Counted from the first letter of the stretch, positions 22,610 through 34,998 are shown. The stretch is DNA of 64,000 bases from Epiperipatus broadwayi (GCA_028023455.1 JAQFVV010006705.1:188001-252000); one strand, 5' to 3'. Translations and numbers: made by a program. The notes: a model not told the origin generated them from the letters alone.

Positions 22610-22740
22610 GAATGTAACCATAAACATATGACCAAAGACGTGAAAAAGATCTATGTTCTCCAAGATGCACATTTTATGCTGAACCAGTATTCATCAGTTG
22701 GCCTAGATCACAATCTCTTACACATATCATTAATCAGTAT
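22610..22740 (-). mobile_element. Group R element fragment with decayed hammerhead
   Basis: Minus strand has GGCCAACUGAUGA (core 22697-22691), a stem II region close to that of the 54.4-kb copy, but AAAAU replaces GAAAU. Sequence to each side (CAAGATGCACATTTTATGCTG, CACAATCTCTTACACATATC) matches the same R subgroup. It ends in a TA repeat at 22738. Confidence 0.65.
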
Positions 22741-22754
22741 ATATATATATATAT

Positions 22755-24069
22755 AGCAAATTACTACAGTTTTATTGATAAGTGTCAAAAATGTACTAAT
22801 CTAACCTGGTTATCTGAAACACTTGACATACTATTTTGAATAAATCTGGTTAAAATAAAGGAATAATGCTTATTTTAATTGCAAATTGAAATTGGTAAAA
22901 TCATATATGCTGGTCTATTTCCTGAGGTTTAAAGCTGGTGGTGCACATATAAATAATATAAATAAAAAAATTGTAAATCATTGAAACATATTTAGTCTGA
23001 CAATACAATGTATTCATAAAAAGTATTTCACTATACACATTTGCTGTAAACAATTATAAAACAGATACTCGAGATAAAGATATGTCTAAGGCTTATGTGA
23101 TAGAGGGAGTTGATTAAACCACACAAGCACGCAAATTAATAAAATATCACCTCACCAATGTCAATATGCAGACAAAACTATCATTTTATTTTTTAAGAAA
23201 ATATTTCAACCTTGAAACAGATTCTGTTAAATTAACCTGAAAATTAACATTAATATCCCATATATCAAACTGATGATTTTTAATGCTGCAGTTTGAAATG
23301 CAGCTCTAGTCAAGAAAGAGTGAGAGAAAACAGAAAATAAAATACTTGAAAAATGCTGATTTATATATACGACAAATCATAGCTAGCATGTCAAGTGTTG
23401 AATCTCATAGCTTCAAGAACCCAGTTTTTGGTTTAGTATTAATACACTATAATATATTATTCAAAATGGACATATTGTGTAAATATCTTTCCTTTTTTAT
23501 TCTATTGTTTAGATGCATACGTTCCTAATTCCAATAATTGAATATAATAATAGGTTTTATAAGGCAAACGTTATACAATTTTTTCATAGGATTAAATGAA
23601 ACATTAAATGCCCTTTCTTATTGTACATAATTTGTGGAAAATTCTGTTGAATATTTCTCTCTTTCAAATACAAATGGTGAATGTTATGTTTCAATTGTGG
23701 ATGAGAATCTTTCATTTTGCAATGAAGTTTTGTTCCCTTCTCTCTAATGATTTACTGCTTACTTGATAATATAATATGTGAGTTATAGTTGACAGTAACT
23801 ATTAAGTTATACTTCGTGTGTTCCATTATGCAATGAAAAATTGTTAAATTATTATCTATAATTTGTAATAGGATTCCAATTTTATTGTTTTTACATATCT
23901 AATATTCACTTTTTCTGGTTTGTCAAAAACATGAATTGAGAATACACTATATATATATAATAGGAAAATACTATAAAAAAATTAAATACATTAAATAGAC
24001 CCAGTGTACTTTTAAATATGTGTATGTATTATATATAATGTACCATTCTTGATTGGATATTGTCATATT

Positions 24070-24110
<41 letters not shown>

Positions 24111-25330
24111 CAAGGTTTACATGTTATTAACTATTTAAGATAATCAAGTGGGGTTTATTTTAATTTTGAGATTATTGTACACACATTGGAATACCATAAT
24201 AATATTTATATATTTTTTTTAAATTTAAGTAATATAATAGATAGTTTACTACATTAATTTTTATATCTTGCTATAAAAAATATTATAAAGATTTAAATAT
24301 ATATATATATATTGATAGATTTTTACATTATTATTTTATTTTGTTGATATTTCAACAACAATAGACTTAAACAAATAATACATTATGCTTTCATATATGT
24401 GTATGATTATGTATGAGCATGCATGTTTAGATTATTGTATAAATTTAAAATCACAAATGTTTTAAAATAATATTATAAAAAAAGTATCTGGAAATGATAG
24501 TAATATTTTATATTAAACAAATGTAGTTATTTTTTTATAACTTTATGAGAAGATATTGTAAAATCTGTAAAATCATTGTATTATTACTTTTATTATTATT
24601 ATTTTTTAAAAATTGAAAGCGAAACACTTTATTCGGGAATGCTGTTATATATGAATGAACTCTTGGTCATGTGATATAACTTTTTTGTCAAAATTGTGAA
24701 ATTGAGTTAATCATTAGATACTATATCTAGGTCCATGACCTAAATATTACATCAATAAACAAATTATATAAAATACACATGATTTAATTTAAAGTACTTT
24801 CTATCACATTAGTTGGTATACTGCAATTGCAGTAAATGAAATGTAAAGTAAAATATATTTTAAAAAACAAAATGCTTAAATATTTACTTCAAAAGACAAT
24901 TTGCCTTTTATGATGATATTTATTGAATCTTCTGAAAAATGGAATTATTTTAATGTATTCTAAACATTAAAAAAATATGTATAAATTTTGTTTATTGTTA
25001 TTAGCAAATGGATAATGATTTCAATTTCATAAAATAACAATCTGATGCATTTTTAAGAAGGATAAAATAATACTTATTTTTCTGTATTAACTAAAAGGTA
25101 AATATTACTATAATCTACCAAGGATTATTTTTCTAAATAAAGTTTGAGTACTTATAAAAAAATAAGCTCTTGGAATTATTATGCTTTTGAAAATATTATT
25201 GTTTCATGGATTTTTCTTTGAATGAACTTAATAAAGAAATCTCAGAATTATCGAACATTGTGCATAGATATTGTTTAGTATTTTATCATTATTTGATTAC
25301 CAGATTGTATGTTTTATTTATTTAATAGTT
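22755..25330. other. AT-rich DNA, (TA)n tract and an element relic
   Basis: A perfect TA repeat covers 24073-24106. Around 24640-24690 CTGTTATATATGAATGAACTC and GGTCATGTGATATAACTT resemble the end of a group B element, without HHR. Otherwise no genes are visible; the 60-codon frame at 23346-23528 has no recognisable similarity. Confidence 0.45.
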
Positions 25331-25334
25331 ACTT

Positions 25335-25590
25335 GTATTACTATTATTACTAATACTGCTGCTACTACTACTACTACTGCTGCTGCTACTACTACTACTG
25401 CTGCTGCTACGACTACTGCTGCTACTACTACTACTGCTGCTGCTACTACTACTAACTACTGCTGCTACTACTACTACTACTACTACTGCTGCTACTGCTG
25501 CTACTATTACTATTACCATCACCACCAACCCTACCACTCCTACGTCTATTACTCCTGCTTCTGCTCTTACTATTACTACTACTACTATGA
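25335..25590 (+). repeat. CTA/CTG trinucleotide microsatellite
   Basis: About 250 bp of mixed CTA, CTG, CTT and TTA triplets with blocks of CTGCTGCTG. Long Thr/Ala/Tyr and Ser/Val homopolymer-like frames on both strands are translations of the repeat, not genes. Confidence 0.9.
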
Positions 25591-26675
25591 CATGACAGTT
25601 ATTTAAGATATTTATGTGTATAAATGTGATATATATTTATGAGTAACTAGAAAGAAAATTTTAATAACTCCAAAATAAGAATTTAAATGATTATAGGGTT
25701 GACCGATTATAGTAAACTTTTATTTTAATAACTGCTTTTCATCCGTTAGTTTACTATTTGATCTTAAATATAAAATTGAAATATAAGTCAAGTAAATTAG
25801 TAATCATTATATGGGATAAACAATATGTAAGTATGTAACGAACAACTAGTATAAATTATTTATTTACTTGTAATATGAATGATCAATAAGTGAACTAAAA
25901 CAGATTAATATTTTTATATTTAATATTTATTGAAGATGACATATATAGACATTTTCGTTGTGGTGAATACATGCATTTGTCTTTACATCATATGATAACT
26001 GAAACATTAAGAACATTATAGGATAAAATATTTCAACCTACTAAATATATTTATTATTTAATATCTTATTATTTTAATCATTATATATATATTCTATTTA
26101 TTTTGTGAATAAAATTATTGTTGTATTTATTAAACTTGATTTAATAATTTTATTTAATTTATTAAATGCATAAGAGAACAGTAATAATTTAAAGTCTCTA
26201 TGCAATCACAAATATTTTGAATTTAACTATTCAGAATAATATAGATTTTATATTTTATTAGAATTCAGCAAATATCAAAGCTAAACCTAATGCATTCACA
26301 GACAGTAATTGGTATAATTCAAATATGAAGAGCTTGTCGAGAAAATTAATATAAGTTTCATATATAATTATCATGTTTAAATAATTTTATCTTATCCTAT
26401 CACACTGTTATCAATTTTAGTATAACACAAAAGGGTTATTTTGTCAATTAATCCTGGTATAACTTTGTTTATTATAATTTTGGCAAGCAGTCATATTGGC
26501 ATTTGCTTAATGAACAAATAAATATTGTTAATAGATTTTAATTATATTTCAGTACAAATTTTTGCTTACTTTATTTGTAGGGCTTAGAGAAAATATTATT
26601 GCTTAAGTTTATTCCATTACAGATTTTGGCTTGCTCAATTTATATGGCTCTATTAACTTAGTTGACCAATTTATA

Positions 26676-26680
26676 CTGAT

Positions 26681-26720
<40 letters not shown>

Positions 26721-26725
26721 ATCAG
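26676..26725. repeat. Perfect 50-bp palindrome with (TA)n core
   Basis: CTGATACAAT followed by TA repeats and then ATTGTATCAG makes a perfect palindrome, directly left of a group B element and followed by a further TA run (26725-26746). Cruciform-forming; it may be the target into which the element inserted. Confidence 0.8.
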
Positions 26726-26841
26726 ATATATATATATATATATATTAAAACTAAAATAATGAGGGTGCTAATAGCTTTAATAAACTTTATCAATAAATGC
26801 TGCAAGAGAAAGCATTTAAAATCTTTGTCTAGAAATTGTTC

Positions 26842-26890
26842 CCATTCCCAAACCGGTTTCAAGCTATTGGCTATCCTCAGTGAGGCACTA
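26842..26890 (-). ncRNA. Hammerhead motif E1
   Basis: Minus strand CUGAGGA (26880-26874), stem II AGC/GCU with loop CAAUA, GAAAC (26860-26856), stem III AC/GU with loop CG, cleavage triplet GUU. Stem I: CUCA with UGGG (one wobble). The pair next to A9 is a U-U mismatch. Confidence 0.6.
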
Positions 26891-26950
26891 ATAGTTAAGT
26901 GTCAGATAAGTGCTGGCTTTGAGTTGGTATTTTAGCTCTAGTATCTGAAA

Positions 26951-27015
26951 TATCCTAGTGCTTCACTGACGAAAGCCAATAATTTGAAACAGTTTTGGGG
27001 GTGAGGATAATTTCT
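26951..27015 (+). ncRNA. Hammerhead motif E2
   Basis: CUGACGA at 26966-26972 and GAAAC at 26986-26990; stem II is weak. Stem I pairs CUUCA with UGGGG and UAUCCU with AGGAUA, so the frame of the ribozyme survives, but the cleavage triplet has become UUU. Confidence 0.55.
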
Positions 27016-27660
27016 AGATAGAGATTTTAAATGCTTTCTCATGTGTGATTTATCAATAAAGCCTTTTAGAGCTATTAGCACGTTCATTATTTTTGTTTAC
27101 AATTACAAGCTTATCATGTGATGTATAACTTGATTTTATTTACTATATATATATATATATTACACATGCTTACAGAAATGATTATCATTGAGATTGAGAA
27201 TGATTTTTAGCTTGAAATATAATTGAGGCGTTACATTCCAATAAACAGTGGTCATTATTAGATCTATCATGGAAATCATTGAGCTATGGAAAGGGGTGGA
27301 AACTGTTTTCAGATATCTGGACATTTTCAAGTTTTGCTATCAGAGTTATAAGCATTTATTTTATAGCGCATGCACAATAGCTTGAAAAGGCTGATCTTTA
27401 ATGTATCAGAGTTATATTAACCGCTACGAAAACAAATTCCAAACTCTCTATACTGCTTTTATCAAGCTTAAATATAATACTTATAATATTTATTTAAAAT
27501 CCAGATTTATAAAGATAGACTGAGTCATTGTGACACCTGGTATCATAACGATCAGTCAATGAAAAAAAAACTCACCAAACTGAATTACTGGAAATCCTTA
27601 CTTCCAATATGGCATCTATCCCCATCTCCAAAAAGAATCTAGGTTTTTTTTGCTTGTGAC

Positions 27661-27732
27661 CTATATATATATATATATATATTATAACGGGATAGCCTAT
27701 ATATATATATATTATATATATATATATATAAT
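27661..27732. repeat. (TA)n microsatellite, interrupted
   Basis: Two TA runs separated by TATAACGGGATAGCC. The Tyr/Ile-rich frames on both strands here are repeat translations. Sequence to 28200 on the right is C/T-rich then AT-rich, with no recognised gene. Confidence 0.85.
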
Positions 27733-28378
27733 ATGTTCTATGGACAGATCCAGAGAGCATCACCACTTTATCAGTTTTTCCATTCCGTTCTCTTCATTGC
27801 CTAGTTTATATCTCTTTCCATTTCTTATATCATACAGCAGTGTCAATCTTTTCCATGCTTTCTTCTTGTTTCATTTCACCATCTATCATTAAACTATTCT
27901 TTCTTCTTAATATATGTTGAATCCAGTTTTTCTTTCCATTTCTAATTTTGAATCAATCCTTTTTTTCTATTTATATATAAAATCTATTTGTAAATCAGGC
28001 TCATGATGACCTAAAGATGTGTTACCAAACCATTACGATATCCTTTTTAGATTAAAATAAACAAAAGCAAATTCTACAACTATTATAAAAATAATCACAG
28101 TATTCATTTGACTATTAATCTATTACTTAATCATCTTTTGTTTCCTGGTCAACTGGCCAATAGCCTATTGGGCAGTAAAAATATACAATTTATGACAAAA
28201 AAAAAAAAAAACTGTTCAAGATTAAATAGTCAAAATAAGAGTCAAAGATCCAATTCATAGATCACCCTATCTCTTAAGCTTGTAAGTTATAAACAGTGAG
28301 GGTTGCGAATTCCTCTACAAGCTTTATGATAAATGCTTAGCCAGAGCCAGCACTTAAAATATCTCTGTCAGGAACCCC

Positions 28379-28441
28379 TCCCCAAACCCCTGACCATGGT
28401 TTCATGTTTTGGCACTCCTCAGAGAGGTGTCAGGGTAGGTT
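28379..28441 (-). ncRNA. Hammerhead ribozyme motif I1
   Basis: Minus strand CUGAGGA (28422-28416), GAAAC (28403-28399), stem III ACC/GGU with loop AU, GUC (28394-28392). Stem II GUGC/ACAU has one C-A mismatch compared with I2. Stem I strands CCUCU and AGGGG pair in part. Confidence 0.65.
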
Positions 28442-28746
28442 CAGACACTAGATCTAAAAATACCAACAAGCTTAAGAGATAGGGTCATGTGATCTATGAA
28501 TTGGATCTTATGACTCTTATTTTGACTATTTATAGTCTCTGCCAAAAGTCTTATGCAATTTTATATTGCTATGACTACTAATATATGGTATGGCTGAAGA
28601 TCTATCAGCCCCATATAGCTATTTGAGTTGGATAGCTGGGTTTGAAGACATGTAGATGTCTGAAAATTTCAGATTTTCCACTCAATAGATAATGTATAGA
28701 TAAGTGCTTGGCTTTGGGTTGGTATTTTTAGATCTAGTGTCTGAAT

Positions 28747-28808
28747 CTACCCTGACACCTCTCTGAGGAGTGCCAAAGCATGAAACCATGGTCAGGGTTT
28801 TGGGGAGG
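28747..28808 (+). ncRNA. Hammerhead ribozyme motif I2
   Basis: CUGAGGA at 28763-28769, stem II GUGC/GCAU with loop CAAA (G-U closing), GAAAC at 28782-28786, a 3-bp stem III ACC/GGU with loop AU, GUC at 28791-28793. Stem I pairs CUCU with AGGG and, past an internal loop, CCC with GGG. All core bases are present. Confidence 0.75.
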
Positions 28809-29184
28809 GGTTCCTGACAGAGATATTTTAAGTGCTGGCTCTGGCTAAGCATTTATCATAAAGCTTGGAGAGGAATTGGAAATCCTCACTGTTTATGTTC
28901 AAGATTAGTCTGTTATTTACTTATTGAAATTTTGGTAGGTTAGCCAGTTTTAGTTATGGCTGCAGTACCCAATATATTTTGAAATAAATTCTTGGACAAC
29001 AGAGTATATTCCTCAATGTTTATAACAAACATGCAATGAACAATTCTAGAGATCCCTTGTTTCTTCCTCAGAAGATGAGATCGAGTCTTTAAACTCTTAA
29101 GGATCATGGAGCATCTGGGAAAACTTAGTTTACTTATCATTTGAAACAGACTAAACAATTTTAAATTTACAAATACTATGATTA

Positions 29185-30035
29185 TGAGGGGAACCTGAAA
29201 ATAACTGGAATTTTGTAATAAAAAATTGTGTATTTATTTTTAGGTGTTATGAATTGAATCTATTTTTAAATATTGCCCATTTAATACAATAGTCTAAACA
29301 TGTTTCTCACTTTTTGAAGTAGTCTAGAAACTCTTGCAAAGAGATGTCTTTTAACACTTCCATGGTTTTTTCTTCACCACATCCGACTTTTTTTTATTTG
29401 AGAGAATAAAAAGAACTCGCATGGAATAAGGTCCAGTGAATATGGCTGCTGAATAAACTGGATCATGCTAAATTTAATTTTAAATTGTTTCATACTCAAG
29501 GCTTTGTGCACTAGTGTGTTATCTTGGTGAAGGTCATGCCTCACACTTTGCCACAAAATGGGTATTTACATTTTATCACATCACACAAAAGTTTAGGAAC
29601 TTGATAAATTTTAAATGTCTGATTGTTTCAAACAAACTCCAAATGAACAATGCCACTTTTATTCAAAAAAAATCAATATTGTCTTGACATTGACTTGGTA
29701 TACTTTCTTGAGACCTGATAAATTTGACACTTCCATTAAAGCACTTGTAAACTTGTGTTCTTTCCAGAACAACTTGCTTGTAAGCTGTTTCAGCAATACA
29801 ACTATGTTTCCTGCTCTTGAAACAAATAGAATTTCATGTTGTTCCATTTTTTCATTTATTACAAAATTCAACACATATGTGAAATGCACTTTACAAAAAA
29901 AAAAGTGCTAAATAGACTATGATTTTACATGACATCATTTGCACATCTTCACAAGAGATATCTAGAAGCAGAAGCATGCACTATAACAGGCGAGGCTATC
30001 AGAGAATGGTAATGCCTATTTTTGGTACCCCCTTG
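29185..30035 (-). mobile_element. Decayed mariner-family transposon
   Basis: Ends resemble terminal inverted repeats: AGGGGAACCTGAAAATAA at the left against AAGGGGGTACCAAAAATA (reverse complement of the right end), each next to TA. Inside, minus-strand frames match mariner transposase: LHQDNTLVHKAL and PYSLDLIPCEFFLF at 29374-29556 correspond to the HDNA..H and PYSPDLAPCDFFLFP motifs; 29659-29889 is a frameshifted N-terminal part. At about 850 bp it is internally deleted and not functional. Confidence 0.8.
29374..29556 (-). pseudogene. Mariner transposase, catalytic-region fragment
   Basis: Sixty codons covering the second and third catalytic-acid region: the D of HQDN and the D in DLIPCEFFLF region are recognisable. 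The frame is broken on both sides. It lies inside the TIR-bounded element. Confidence 0.75.
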
Positions 30036-30882
30036 TATATACTTATCCTTAAAATATTGATATTGACAAACACACTTACATATGTATAATAAATAGACTG
30101 TTTTTTTGTCCTAATCAAACAACTCTCTTTTTAAATAAATAGTTCACTGCATGGCATATAGTTCTCTAACAGCTTCTCATAGATTAGTGAAAAAATCAGT
30201 ATTTATCGGACTTCCCAATTACGAGGTGGTTAAATTTGTAGAAGTTTTTTATTCTTGTTTTATTATTTAGTTAAGAACAGATCAATATCCATTTATTGAC
30301 AAAAATTGGGTGGTTGGTTATATATAGAAATAAATATTTTTTCCATATCGTTTGTGTAAAATGAGCAATTTTCTATTCCCCTTTTATTCTCTAGCCCAGA
30401 ATAGATAGATATTTATTTTCTAACCAATACCGGATGGTTAGTTGTATATATATATATTTTCTATACTGTTTATGTAAGATGCTACTGTTTTTAAATTATC
30501 ATATATGTTGAAATGGTACTGTGGTATTAAAGCTACGACATGAAGAATTATAATCGTTTAATCATTAAATTAATTAGATTATTAAATCAAAAACATATTT
30601 TAAAATCTACATTAAAAAAAAACAACCAATTTAACAAAAAAAAAAAAAATACCAAAAACATTAATGTGAAGAATAGTTAAAATGCGATTTTAAATCAGAT
30701 TGAGTGTGTGTTTGCACGTGCATATTCTGCATAATCTATTTTAATACATTGTACAGGCTTATACCTGCATTTATATATGTAATATATGCGGGATTCGAAC
30801 TCAGACTTTCACACGACCTACAACTCTCAGTGCCATCTTATCTTGCTGACTCACCTGATCACACACATGTTGAAAAGATAAA

Positions 30883-30945
30883 TAACCACCAATAATAGTA
30901 TTTCGTGCTAAACCAGCACTCATCAGTTGGTCAAGATTACCATCT
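30883..30945 (-). ncRNA. Hammerhead ribozyme motif R3
   Basis: Minus strand CUGAUGA (30926-30920), a perfect 5-bp stem II GUGCU/AGCAC with loop GGUUU, GAAAU, and stem I ACCAA/UUGGU continuing as UAAUC/GGUUA. Stem III is imperfect. This is the only R copy with a standard G-C pair next to A9. Confidence 0.7.
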
Positions 30946-30994
30946 CCACAGATATATACAATTAGTACTCAGCTTTTTATTAAGATAACCAATC

Positions 30995-31052
30995 TTCATA
31001 CTTTAATGAGTGCTGGTTTAGCACGAAATACACATATTGTGATTATTTATCT
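30995..31052 (+). ncRNA. Hammerhead motif R4, 5' core lost
   Basis: Stem II GUGCU/AGCAC and GAAAU are as in R3, but the junction of the foldback replaces CUGAUGA with UUAAUGA and removes the upstream stem I strand. Predicted inactive. Confidence 0.6.
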
Positions 31053-31429
31053 TTTCAACATGTGTGTGATCAGGTGAGTCAGCAATATAAGATGGTACCG
31101 AGAGTTGTATGTCATGTGAAAGTCTAAGTTCGAATCCCGCATTTATTAATATATAAATGCAGGTGTAAGCCTGTACAATGTATTAAAATAGATTATGCAG
31201 AATATGCACGTGCAAACACACACTCAATTAGATTTAAACACGCATTTTAAGTATTCTTCACATTAATGCTTTTCGTATTTTTTTTTTGTTAAATTGTTGT
31301 TTTTTTTTAAATGTAGATTTTAAAATATGTTTTTGATTTAATTACCTAATTAATTTAATGATTAAACGATTATAATTCTTCATGTCGCAGTTCTAATACT
31401 ACAGTACCGTTGAAATATTAATCATTTAC

Positions 31430-34295
31430 CGTAAGAATAATTTTTCCATATCTTTTTAAAAACTATCTTTCTTTTGGTCCTCAAACTATAGATATATTTT
31501 TAACTTTATGTTTTCATATTTTTATTTTCTCTCTCTCTCTCTATTATATGCTATTATTTTAAAACCAATTATCAAATATGCTCATTAGATATCTTTTTAG
31601 ATACCTAATATACTTATTTAGGAGTTATAATTTATCTATTAACTTTTGCTTTCTAATCCATACATACATTTACATCAACTCGTACAAAATCCTTACGAAA
31701 GGTCCCTTGGAGAAATACTAGTGTGCCTTCCTTCTATGCAGTTTGATTCCAATTCAAATAAACTTGAAATTTTCTTAATAGCCATGGAATTTGTTTTAGC
31801 AGGTAGTCAGCCGATTGTCAATTCATTAACTATTTGATATCGATCAGTAAATGGGTGTTTAACTTATTCTTATCTGGAAGTTGGCAAAATGCTCAAACTC
31901 TTACCACTTAGCAATCAGAAAGTTTGATGAGCTTTATTTATCTTTATGATTTATTTTTAATATATATATATGTGTGTGTATGTACATACACACATCTGAA
32001 CATTCAATAATGTTATATTTGCTTCTTTTACGAGGAGTTATTGAATTGTCTTTTAGATTTATTTTAAATATTTGTTTGTGTCTATATATATATATACTCA
32101 TCTACAGTTGAACATTCAATAATATATACAGATTTTAATTCTTTTCTTAGATAAATATTTTTTTATATATTACAAATGCCACACCAAATGCCAAATTAAT
32201 TTCTGAGGCTTTATGGATAATTGTTTTTTCTTTTCTTCCGTTATTGATGAATACGTTGCCAAGGTTGTGATTTTGCATACACTGCAGGGTTTAGAATTCA
32301 AGATGACATTTTTTGTTTTATTGGCAAATGTTTTTGAATAAGCAGCCGACGTAAGGAAATGGAGAAGACTAATTTAATGGTAATTATGGCAAATTAATTA
32401 TATAGAATTTTAGTTGATTTAGATTAGACAGATTCTTTTAATTAAAATAGAAACATGAAGTTTATAAATCATTTTCTGCCGATTCTTTTTAAAAGATAAA
32501 TTACACAGAGTATTGATTTCTTTACGCTTATAAAATTAATCTTATACTTGGTGAAGAAAAGTAAATCTAAAAATCGAGTTTGTGTGAATGTGAATATAAG
32601 TATTGTAAAACAGAGTTTAAATAAGCTGATGTACTATGAAGACCGCTCTAGAAGACTCTCATAATAGATAAACGGGGATGGAGAAGACGGCATTCTCCGA
32701 TTTGCCAATTTCCAGATGATAAGGCTTTGTTACATCTTCGTTGAATAAGAATTTATTAGATAGACACTTCGTTTGATATGGACTGGCCATTTGGAAAGAG
32801 AATTGTAAGTCTGCTGGTAAATTGTTCACATATACTCATCCTAGACTTAAACTGTTGTAGGCTTAGTAGATGTAGTTGCTACTGTTACCCCATAAAACTC
32901 TCTAACTAAATATAGTTAGATACCCATTTCTTAAACACACTTTATGGTTAACTATATTGGCTATAAACTGGATGTATGCCTAAAATAAAAATTATACTTG
33001 ACCTGTATTCAAACCTAGATCATAAATATAGCAACCAGATGTTATTTTTATGACATGAGATTGTGTAATATCATTAATGGGATGTGGTCCACTGCAGTGG
33101 TAAAATTTTATGTTTTACTTAGCCTAGATATGGTGACTTTTTTAAAAATGTTTGGTCATAATGTCGGCAATCAGACAATAATGTAGTATTTGATCATCGT
33201 TATTATACAAATATACAGTGCATACATAAATTAAATCATAAAAAATTCATAAAGGCATTACTTATATGTGTAATGAAAGTTTTTGTCACTCAATATAATC
33301 TTTTTTAAAAAAACTGCACTCAGCCGCGTGTCTAAGTTGAAAAAAGAAAAAATCATTTCTTGTCATAGATGTGATAAACGTTTCACACTCAAATTATAGT
33401 TTAGAATAGGAAATTGTTTTTACGCAAGCTATTGTTACCATAATTTACTTTTCTTTTGTAATCTTGATTCAATTATCAATTTAAAAACATCATGGGATTT
33501 TTTTTCTGTTGAGTAATTTGCTTTTAAAAAAAGATTTTATACTTATATAAAATCAACGTTTATGAAAGAAATATATGATTAAAATAAAAACAGTACTAAA
33601 TAAAACTTACTAAATATTTATCAAATATTCATAAAACATCTAAACACCTCTTTTAATTTATATTATCTTAGGTTTTTAATAAATAAAAAATTCACCAATG
33701 ATATATATATAAAGAATGGCATAGTAAGAAAATTTTAACAACCAACTCTCAGAAAAGTGAAAAAGGAATATACAAATATATATAATTGACTCTGATAAAT
33801 ATTGTTCCTAAGTTTCCTTATCTGCAGCCAATCTATATCTCTGTTTCCAATTTAACAGTTATTTTGTGTGCATTCAGACCGATTCTGCTCCCATTTACAC
33901 AAATGCAAAGTTAAACTATATTCTCTTTTTTTCAAATTATTTATATTAAATATGTTTTAACTTCAGTACTATTGATATATTACTATTTTAAATAATTTAG
34001 GAATTGAAACAAAGTGGTTTGATTTTATTAATTATAAAATCTTGAAAATTCCTTAATATGAGATTTTTATAACGGCATATATATATATATATATATAGTT
34101 AGGGAAACAAAATGAGTTTACTTTCTTAACTATATAATCTTGAAAGTATGTAAATCAGTTCCAAATACGATATTAATTAAATTGTATACATGTATTTAAT
34201 TTTAGAAACAACACAGTCAGATGATTTTATAAAAATTTAAAAGAGTTAAACTTTTTTGCAAATAAATTATATATGTTTGTTCCACCAAAGATATG
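31430..34295. other. AT-rich DNA without recognised genes
   Basis: Contains short CT (31529-31541) and TA/TG repeats. The part around 31640-31900 and 32640-32900 is somewhat less AT-rich but no protein similarity was recognised (the 63-codon frame at 31646-31837 is unassigned). Confidence 0.4.
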
Positions 34296-34296
34296 A

Positions 34297-34980
34297 ATCC
34301 AGAAGTAATCCCAAATAAAATAAAAATTGTTTACAGTTTACTGTTTTCATTTGTCACTATTAACATCATCTATGATTCTTCTGAAATAAAATAGAACAGA
34401 TATTTCAAAGTTCTTAAAAACATTTAACAATAATATATGTTAAAAATTATCAATTAACAACATTCTGCTCTTGATGGCAGAATCTATTATCATAAGAAAA
34501 ATTAGGAAAAGATCTGAGAATTTGTTTCTTTACTATAGGGCTTTATACATATCAAGGAAATGCATTTAAAAAAGATTCCCCATTTAGATGTAAAAAATGG
34601 TTACAGTTTACTGTTTCCATTGGCTGCTGTATATATCATGTGATTGTGGTTGTTCTTAAATAAAATAGAGCATATTTCCACATTCTTAAACATATTTCAA
34701 CAATAGCATCAAATTTACAACATTCAACTTTTGGTAAAGGAGTCTATTATAATAAAAAAAAATAGGGAAAGTTGTGGGACTTTGACATTAAACATTTTTA
34801 GATTTACTACCGCACTTTATAAATATTAAAAGATTGCATTTAAAAGAGGTTCCCCTTTTAGATGCAAAAAATGTTTATAGTTTACTATTTTCATTGGTAA
34901 CTGTATATGTCATCTGATTGTCATTTTTCTAAGATATTTTCACATTCTTGCAAACAATCCACTAATAATATCTATTAAAA
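34297..34980 (+). repeat. Diverged tandem repeat, ~275-bp unit, about 2.5 copies
   Basis: Landmarks TTTACAGTTTACTGTTTTCATT, AAATAAAATAGA and AACATTCTGCTC recur with a period near 275 (starts about 34301, 34574, 34848). Units have diverged. The spacing is in the range of the HHR-element units, but no HHR core was found, so it is listed only as a tandem repeat. Confidence 0.65.
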
Positions 34981-34998
34981 ATTAATAATATATATATA

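Larger units (their letters stand above)
26747..27142. mobile_element. Group B HHR foldback element
   Basis: Left arm minus and right arm plus, with shared blocks GCAAGAGAAAGCATTTAAA / TTTAAATGCTTTCTCATG. It sits between TA repeats (to 26746, and 27143-27160), so the target duplication cannot be resolved. HHR motifs lie at 26842-26890 (-) and 26951-27015 (+). TATCATGTGATGTATAACTT precedes the right end. Confidence 0.7.
28225..28895. mobile_element. Group B HHR foldback element with 12-bp target duplication
   Basis: The 12-mer TGTTCAAGATTA occurs at 28213-28224 and 28896-28907, bracketing the element. Arms: left TCCTCTACAAGCTTTATGAT, right ATCATAAAGCTTGGAGAGGA. HHR motifs at 28379-28441 (-) and 28747-28808 (+) face away from the centre (~28600). 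The left end repeats an inner AGGGTCATGTGATCTATGA stretch. Non-coding. Confidence 0.8.
30510..31425. mobile_element. Large group R foldback, ~450-bp arms
   Basis: From GAAATGGTACTGTGGTATTA (about 30510) the sequence is mirrored to TACAGTACCGTTGAAAT (about 31420), centred near 30975. Each arm holds a group R unit with TTCGAACTCAGACTTTC / GAAAGTCTAAGTTCGAA and an HHR near the centre, so the HHRs face outward. Arms are still very similar, including a poly(A)/poly(T) segment, suggesting a fairly recent origin. Confidence 0.75.

Noticed and set aside
25271-25606. Thr/Ala/Tyr-rich and Ser/Val-rich reading frames
   Set aside because: Both strands are open only because the DNA is a CTA/CTG triplet repeat; no start context or non-repeat sequence supports a protein.
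27661-27732. TA-rich tract as a promoter TATA region
   Set aside because: TA repeats are scattered throughout the window and there is no gene downstream to support it.
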